From contig MGGC01000038.1 in assembly GCA_001792215.1 (NCBI GenBank), positions 73,761 to 115,984 on the forward strand: a stretch of 42,224 bases of DNA, in the 5' to 3' direction. This DNA is from Candidatus Woesebacteria bacterium RIFCSPHIGHO2_01_FULL_38_10. Its GTDB lineage: Bacteria > Patescibacteriota > Microgenomatia > UBA8517. A model generated the notes under the pieces. That model was not told the DNA's origin, made no database searches, and was given only the letters and a program-made list of their open reading frames with translations. Shown in pieces: positions 37,810 through 42,224 of the stretch. Each line of letters starts with the position of its first letter. The stretch's first letter is position 1. Position numbers and translations under genes: made by a program.

Positions 37810-39135
37810 TCAGTTTGCTTTTTTTACAGCCTCCTCTTTTTCATCTTTTGTTATATCGGGATTGACTAAAAGTCCTTTTAAACTTTTTCTGCCAATAATT
37901 ACGGGAAACTTTAATGCAGTTCTTTTGGCAATTGATGCAGGAGTAGTAATTTTTCTTCCTGCCAACCAAAAGCTTAAATTAATTACCGGCCTTTTCTCCT
38001 TGCCAAATGAGCTTCTTACAGTCTTTGTCCAAAGAATATTATCATCTTTTAAAAGTCCAAGCTCACTGGCCAAACCTTCATTAATAGAAGTTCTCCAGGC
38101 ACCGGTATCAATTTTAGCAGTAACTTTTACCTTCTTTCCCCAGGCATTTACTATCTTTACTGTCTCAAACACCTTAACAGTTTTTATCCCCTCCTCAGCC
38201 TTAACCCTATCAGCAAATCTCTCTGCAAAAAGGGCTTTGGCAATTTTAACTCCGTGTTCACTATCCTTTACCGCCAAACCCATAACCCTGTCAAGCCTTC
38301 TTCTTAAACCAGCTTCATTGGCCAACTGAATTGACAATCCCGGCTGATAATTAAGTTCAAGTATCATCGGACCTTTTTCAGGATGAAGAACAACGTCAGC
38401 CCCAAAATAGCCTAAATTTGCGGCATTTCCGGCCTCAACCGCAATCTCCAACATCTCTGTCCAGTTGGGTATCTTTATACCATTTAACTTTCTTTTTGTT
38501 CCCGGTTTATAATAGATATACTCTGAGTGCCAAAAAGCTTGAGTGGTAATTCCGGTTGCAATATCAATTCCAACCGCAATTGCTCCTTGATGAAGATTAG
38601 CTCTGCCACCTGATTCTTTAGTAGGAAGTCTGAGCATGGCCATCACCGGAATTTTATTGAAAACAATGACCCTGATATCTGGAGTTCCCCGAAAGGCGTA
38701 TTTCTTAAAGGCTTTATGTCTTCCCACATACTCTTCAATATAAGCACTATCTGGCACATTGCCAACTGAAAATGCTCCCTCCAAAACATCCAAAACATGG
38801 ATTTTTAAATCCTCGATAGTAACCTTTTTCCGTTGAGTCGTTATCCAACCGCTACCGTCCTTGGTACGCTTCTTGACAACAATGATACCCTCACCTCCTA
38901 ATCCTTTTGAGGGTTTCAAAGCAAAGGAGTCAGGAAGTTTACCCCAATTAAAGTTTTTAATCTTTAAAGGTTTGCTAAATTTTGTATATATTGCGGGAAC
39001 TGGTATGCCAGCTTTTGACAAAACCTTTTTTGTTTTTATTTTTGAACTGGCGATGCTTCTTCCTCGGGCTTTATTAAAGGGATAGGAAAAAAGCTGCGTC
39101 CGGGCATTTAAACCTAAAATATCAGAAAACCGCAT
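37810..39135 (-). CDS. ATP-grasp ligase fused to retropepsin-like (RimB-type) protease
   Basis: This is a fusion. Residues about 1-300 are an ATP-grasp of the alpha-L-glutamate-ligase-like or ATPgrasp_ST type: SFALKPSKGLGGEGIIVV, DIRVIVFNKIPVMAMLRLP, GGRANLHQGAIAVGID and MILELNYQPGLSIQ. Residues about 325-430 are the PF05618/RimB-type aspartic protease: VKVTAKIDTGAWRTSI (DTGA), then FPVIIGRKSLKGLLVNP. In Gammaproteobacteria these are separate genes next to a 7TM gene. A ligase and a protease in one chain suggests adding and trimming one product. It starts 81 nt after the 7TM gene. Confidence 0.9.
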   Translation of the reverse strand: MRFSDILGLNARTQLFSYPFNKARGRSIASSKIKTKKVLSKAGIPVPAIYTKFSKPLKIKNFNWGKLPDSFALKPSKGLGGEGIIVVKKRTKDGSGWITTQRKKVTIEDLKIHVLDVLEGAFSVGNVPDSAYIEEYVGRHKAFKKYAFRGTPDIRVIVFNKIPVMAMLRLPTKESGGRANLHQGAIAVGIDIATGITTQAFWHSEYIYYKPGTKRKLNGIKIPNWTEMLEIAVEAGNAANLGYFGADVVLHPEKGPMILELNYQPGLSIQLANEAGLRRRLDRVMGLAVKDSEHGVKIAKALFAERFADRVKAEEGIKTVKVFETVKIVNAWGKKVKVTAKIDTGAWRTSINEGLASELGLLKDDNILWTKTVRSSFGKEKRPVINLSFWLAGRKITTPASIAKRTALKFPVIIGRKSLKGLLVNPDITKDEKEEAVKKAN

Positions 39136-39186
39136 AAATATAGGGCAAAATTCAAATTAGAACTAAAAACTTTCAGTTTTGATCTG

Positions 39187-39214
39187 TTTTGAGTTTTGCA
39201 TTTTGAGTTTTGCA
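39187..39214. repeat. 14-bp tandem duplication
   Basis: TTTTGAGTTTTGCA occurs twice in direct succession (39187-39200 and 39201-39214). It lies in the 81-nt gap between the 7TM gene stop and the fusion gene start. Confidence 0.6.
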
Positions 39215-39216
39215 GT

Positions 39217-40146
39217 TCAGCCCGAAATAAGTTTTCTGAATCTCCAAATTTCCATAAACCTTAAACCCACATACTTGCCTAACAAAAAGTCAAAAACAAA
39301 GATTGATAAAATCCAGACTTCAGGATTAAGAAGGGCAAATTCCTGAACACTCTTGGTTGCCAGCAAGACAAAAGAGGTAAGTGCCAAAATCAAAGTTTCT
39401 AAAGCTAAACTCATTGCAACTTTAACCGACTTTCCCAGTTGAACTTTACTAAAGTCCTCTGATAAAAGAACCAATACCAAAACCGGAAATATTGAGACAC
39501 TGCTTATATCAGGACTTTTTATATAAGGCGCTAAAAAAAGAAGAAATAAAATACTCAATACAACAAAATGAAGCATGAGAGCCATTCTGGGTAGGTACTG
39601 AAGTTTAATAATGGACAACCTTCGCAAAACCATACGAAAGAACGTTGAGACAAAAACAATGAGCAAAAATATGATTATTCCGACTATCGGTCCGGTTGCT
39701 ACAAAACTTACGGACAAGGCCGCCGGTAAAAAAATTCCAAAACCTCTTATTCCGATCAGATGTCTGGCTGCGGCAATCAAAGCAGCCACACCGGGAATAA
39801 GTAAAAGCAGAACTATTGTGTTAGGCGGAACGCCGGAGGCAACCGCTCCCCGAATTGCGTATTTTATGAGGTTGTAAGGCAGAACCGCACCTAATTTCTG
39901 TTCGTTGAGCAGCCTGGTCAGAGGTTCAACTGTCTCTTCTGTTTCACGGGTAATATCTGCCCGAGGAGCGGACGTTGGTTCAACTTTTTTTGCCTTTTCC
40001 AATATGGTGGAAGAAGCGGTTGCTTCTTCCTGTGAAATCTCTTCAGGCTCTTGAAGTGTATTTTTTTGAGCCAAGATTGGCAACACTTCAAAGAAAAAAA
40101 GAAAAAAGAAAAAAAAAGTTGTTGACAAAAAAATAATTTTCTTCAT
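39217..40146 (-). CDS. 7TM protein of the transglutaminase-associated family
   Basis: Residues 1-25 form a signal peptide rich in Phe, and residues 26-85 are a charged linker. The rest, about 90-309, is the 7TM domain usually found fused to an inactive transglutaminase-like domain (7TM_transglut): LLLLIPGVAALIAAARHLIG, RGFGIFLPAALSVSFVATGP, and later FRMVLRRLSIIKLQYLPRMA. The large outside transglutaminase-like domain is missing; only the short linker remains. The family partners are ATP-grasp and retropepsin genes, as here. It is first in the operon. A 9-bp hairpin at 40153-40179 lies in its leader. Confidence 0.88.
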   Translation of the reverse strand: MKKIIFLSTTFFFFFLFFFEVLPILAQKNTLQEPEEISQEEATASSTILEKAKKVEPTSAPRADITRETEETVEPLTRLLNEQKLGAVLPYNLIKYAIRGAVASGVPPNTIVLLLLIPGVAALIAAARHLIGIRGFGIFLPAALSVSFVATGPIVGIIIFLLIVFVSTFFRMVLRRLSIIKLQYLPRMALMLHFVVLSILFLLFLAPYIKSPDISSVSIFPVLVLVLLSEDFSKVQLGKSVKVAMSLALETLILALTSFVLLATKSVQEFALLNPEVWILSIFVFDFLLGKYVGLRFMEIWRFRKLISG

Positions 40147-40486
40147 AGTCTATTCTGGAAGATTTCGGACCTTCCGGAACTTACCCAGAAACTTGATTGA
40201 TAATCAATTATATAACCCAGGAAGTCAAGTATCCATATTTAGGGAGAGGCTTCAACGTCGTTTTGTCGGATAAAATATTCAAGTCCTACTAGATTAACAA
40301 TATAGAAAGTAATGGCTGAGTCAGAGACGGTCAGAGTATAAGGTCATTATAAGCATCGGCTTGACCGTCGGGGTTACACACAACTATAGCATCTATATCA
40401 AATTGAGTAAGCATCAAGTAAGTCTATTCATCAAACTGCTAACCATAAGGCTGGTCGCCAAGATACTGAATGTGCACATCAAGACC
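40147..40486. other. 340-nt gap, no confident gene
   Basis: The gap holds the hairpin TTCTGGAAG/CTTCCGGAA (40153-40161 with 40171-40179) just upstream of the 7TM gene, and TTGACT near 40220-40230 on the minus strand, which could belong to its promoter, though no good -10 is in place. A 27-codon minus ORF (40331-40414) has a calcium-loop-like CNPDGQADAYND but is too short to call. Confidence 0.4.
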
Positions 40487-42224
40487 CTACGGTGCCAGTT
40501 CCCTAAAGCGAGCGTGTCTTTCCCCTAAGCTGGCAGGAAAGTTCATAAGAAGATCAGGCGCAAACTTAAAGGTTTCTGCCGGAGTTATGGCGTTATTGGG
40601 AAGATCCCTGTCCATAACCAAAGTTCCCTGGCTAACCACTGATCCGCGCAGCAAAAGCGTCAAATCAGATCCTTGTACATCGGTGGTCAGAAAGTCTCTT
40701 TGGGCAAAATATAACCCTTCCATTTCAGTTACACTCTCATCAACGGTTATATTCCCGTCGGTAATCAAAAGCAGTAAACCCGTCCCATCAGTCAGATTAA
40801 TATTTTTATCGATTTTAACACTACCTCCTTGAACAAAGACAACTACTTTTCTTGAGCCGATATTCAAAGAAGCGTCTCCATCAGTCAAAGTTAAATCAGA
40901 GGGATTAGAATATTGATAGTAGTAATAGCCGCTTCCGGAAGGATATTCTGTTCCTCCGGATAATAAATTACTTTCAGTAACTGTCGGGCCAAGGCTAGCC
41001 AAACTTACACTGGTAGGAATTTTATCCCGGAAAAATTGATAGGTGTATGTATCCCCTCCGTAATCAGATCCTTCCACCACCCATCCCGGCCGAGAAGGTC
41101 CGTTTCCTGCTCCCCAGGAAACGTTTCCTCCTCTTCCAGCTGAGGGAATTCCGGCTGCCTCTTCAGGGGTGCCGGATGTATTTTTAACAAGATATGGATC
41201 ACAGGGTGGCGAATTCAGAGGGCAGCCTCCGGCAATTTGGGAAATTACATCGCCTCCGGATAATACATCCCCGTTTTCCACCTGGAACCAGGGCGGAGGA
41301 TTAATTACGCTAACCTGAGACGAATCATCACATATCGGACGACCTTCCATTACCATACTTGCATTAATAGTAGCATCCGGAGGACTTACTCCCTCGCCGT
41401 AAACATCCGTTCGGTAAGGCGAACTCCCATCGCTTCCCGGATTAACACTGGCAATTGATGTATTGCTTGAGGAAAAGTTAACTCTGTCAATGGCAATATT
41501 TGTAGGTTTATCAATATTGGTTGCCCAAAGCTGGTCAGTGGTCATTAGTTCAATTACCGTGTTTGCCGGCAATAAGTTAAAGGTACACCAGGCGCAACTA
41601 TTCCAAAGGCCACCAGTATAACCCCAATTTGAGGTTGTACAAACTCCTCTGGTTCTGACCCGACCATAATAAGTTCTGTTGGAAGTTAAGCCCCAGGTGG
41701 TGTAATTACACATTCCATCACTACACTGAAAAAAGGCTGAACTTTGCCACCAGGAATTATATACATAAGGAGCTGAGAAACTGGGTTCATTATCCACCTG
41801 TAACTGATACTCGGAAACAAATCGCCCACCGTCAGCATCCCAAACCCTGGGCCATTGCCAATTTATCCACCAATTACCGGTTTCCCTATTACAACCCCAA
41901 TCAGGCGGATCTCGGGGGCGAGGCTGGCTGCAGATTCCAGGAGTCGGAGTGGCTGTGGGGGGTACCGCTGTTGGCCGAGGCGTGTTGGTGGGTGCACCCG
42001 GAGTATTGGTTGGTCCTCCGGGAGTATTAGTCGGAGGTGGTGGTGCAGTAATTGTCAAGATAGAACTATCCGAACAAACAGCCACCTCAGAGATACCTGA
42101 ATTCATTATCACTTGAGCCGAGACAGTTGTAGTTCCTCCCGCTAAATGAGTTGCTGTCGTCGTATAAGGAACACTACTTTTACTACTGGAAGTAAGCGTG
42201 GCCACAGAAATATTTGATGAGTTA
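40487..42224 (-). CDS. large repetitive surface protein, C-terminal part (runs off window)
   Basis: The reading is open past 42205 to the window edge, so the true start is outside. A beta segment is followed by a Pro/Thr stalk (PTNTPGGPTNTPGAPTNTPR) near residues 57-90. Next comes a fibronectin-III-like domain rich in Trp and Cys (YQLQVDNEPSFSAPYVYNSW), an Ig-like part (about 215-305), and a long C-terminal domain with YTYQFFRDKIPTSVS and GSRKVVVFVQGGSVKIDKNI. This end, up to FAPDLLMNFPASLG and a final FRELAP, is the kind found in PilX-like surface proteins of CPR bacteria. It is probably an adhesin or minor pilus component. The gene order suggests it is separate from the ligase operon. Confidence 0.78.
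   Translation of the reverse strand, partial: NSSNISVATLTSSSKSSVPYTTTATHLAGGTTTVSAQVIMNSGISEVAVCSDSSILTITAPPPPTNTPGGPTNTPGAPTNTPRPTAVPPTATPTPGICSQPRPRDPPDWGCNRETGNWWINWQWPRVWDADGGRFVSEYQLQVDNEPSFSAPYVYNSWWQSSAFFQCSDGMCNYTTWGLTSNRTYYGRVRTRGVCTTSNWGYTGGLWNSCAWCTFNLLPANTVIELMTTDQLWATNIDKPTNIAIDRVNFSSSNTSIASVNPGSDGSSPYRTDVYGEGVSPPDATINASMVMEGRPICDDSSQVSVINPPPWFQVENGDVLSGGDVISQIAGGCPLNSPPCDPYLVKNTSGTPEEAAGIPSAGRGGNVSWGAGNGPSRPGWVVEGSDYGGDTYTYQFFRDKIPTSVSLASLGPTVTESNLLSGGTEYPSGSGYYYYQYSNPSDLTLTDGDASLNIGSRKVVVFVQGGSVKIDKNINLTDGTGLLLLITDGNITVDESVTEMEGLYFAQRDFLTTDVQGSDLTLLLRGSVVSQGTLVMDRDLPNNAITPAETFKFAPDLLMNFPASLGERHARFRELAP

Noticed and set aside
40331-40414. Dockerin-like 27-codon fragment
   Set aside because: A single DxDG-like loop in a short ORF is not enough evidence.

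Overview
The window looks like a chromosomal segment of a Candidate Phyla Radiation (Patescibacteria) bacterium, most like the Microgenomates group. This rests on sequence style, not on a marker tree. The signs are ribosomal proteins with lysine-rich extensions, a four-helix-bundle protein beside a tRNA gene, a high share of ORFans, small single-pass surface proteins with Thr/Pro stalks, and very short or absent mRNA leaders. TGA is used as a stop, for example at 23840, so the standard bacterial code applies.

Region by region. 1-5.4 kb: a membrane-anchored Ig-like protein, then an operon of an unknown protein, a PIG-L deacetylase, an APH-type phosphotransferase and hisS. That operon is preceded by a short peptide ORF and a terminator with a possible antiterminator. 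5.5-8.5 kb: an EamA transporter, rpmE, a release factor 1 lacking its N-terminal domain, and a Tat-type lipoprotein. 8.5-12.1 kb: a candidate structured RNA, a small retropepsin, tRNA-Tyr, two tRNA-Thr, stalked surface proteins, rpmG and tRNA-Trp. 12.1-25.2 kb: an accessory block on mixed strands with a DHH/NIF3-like/HAD operon, decayed toxin-antitoxin genes, an intact AbrB/PIN pair, a run of ORFans, surface proteins, rpsU and rnhB. 25.3-33.6 kb: secE-nusG, rplK-rplA and rplJ-rplL, broken up by a transposase remnant, surface and HD-domain genes and more ORFans. 33.7-36.0 kb: a TrpR-like repressor with palindromic operators, a methyltransferase and a multiply frameshifted zinc peptidase. 36.0-40.2 kb: an operon of two RimK-like ATP-grasp ligases, an ATP-grasp/retropepsin fusion and a 7TM membrane protein. 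40.5 kb to the end: a large surface protein that runs off the edge.

The classic rpmG-trnW-secE-nusG-rplK-rplA-rplJ-rplL cluster is present in order and on one strand, but split by about 13 kb after trnW and about 4.5 kb after rplA. The most system-like locus is the ATP-grasp/retropepsin/7TM operon, which resembles a protein- or peptide-modification module. Other items for a second look are the attenuator-like leader before the hisS operon, the RNA at 8487-8660, the self-flanking TrpR operators, and the truncated release factor.
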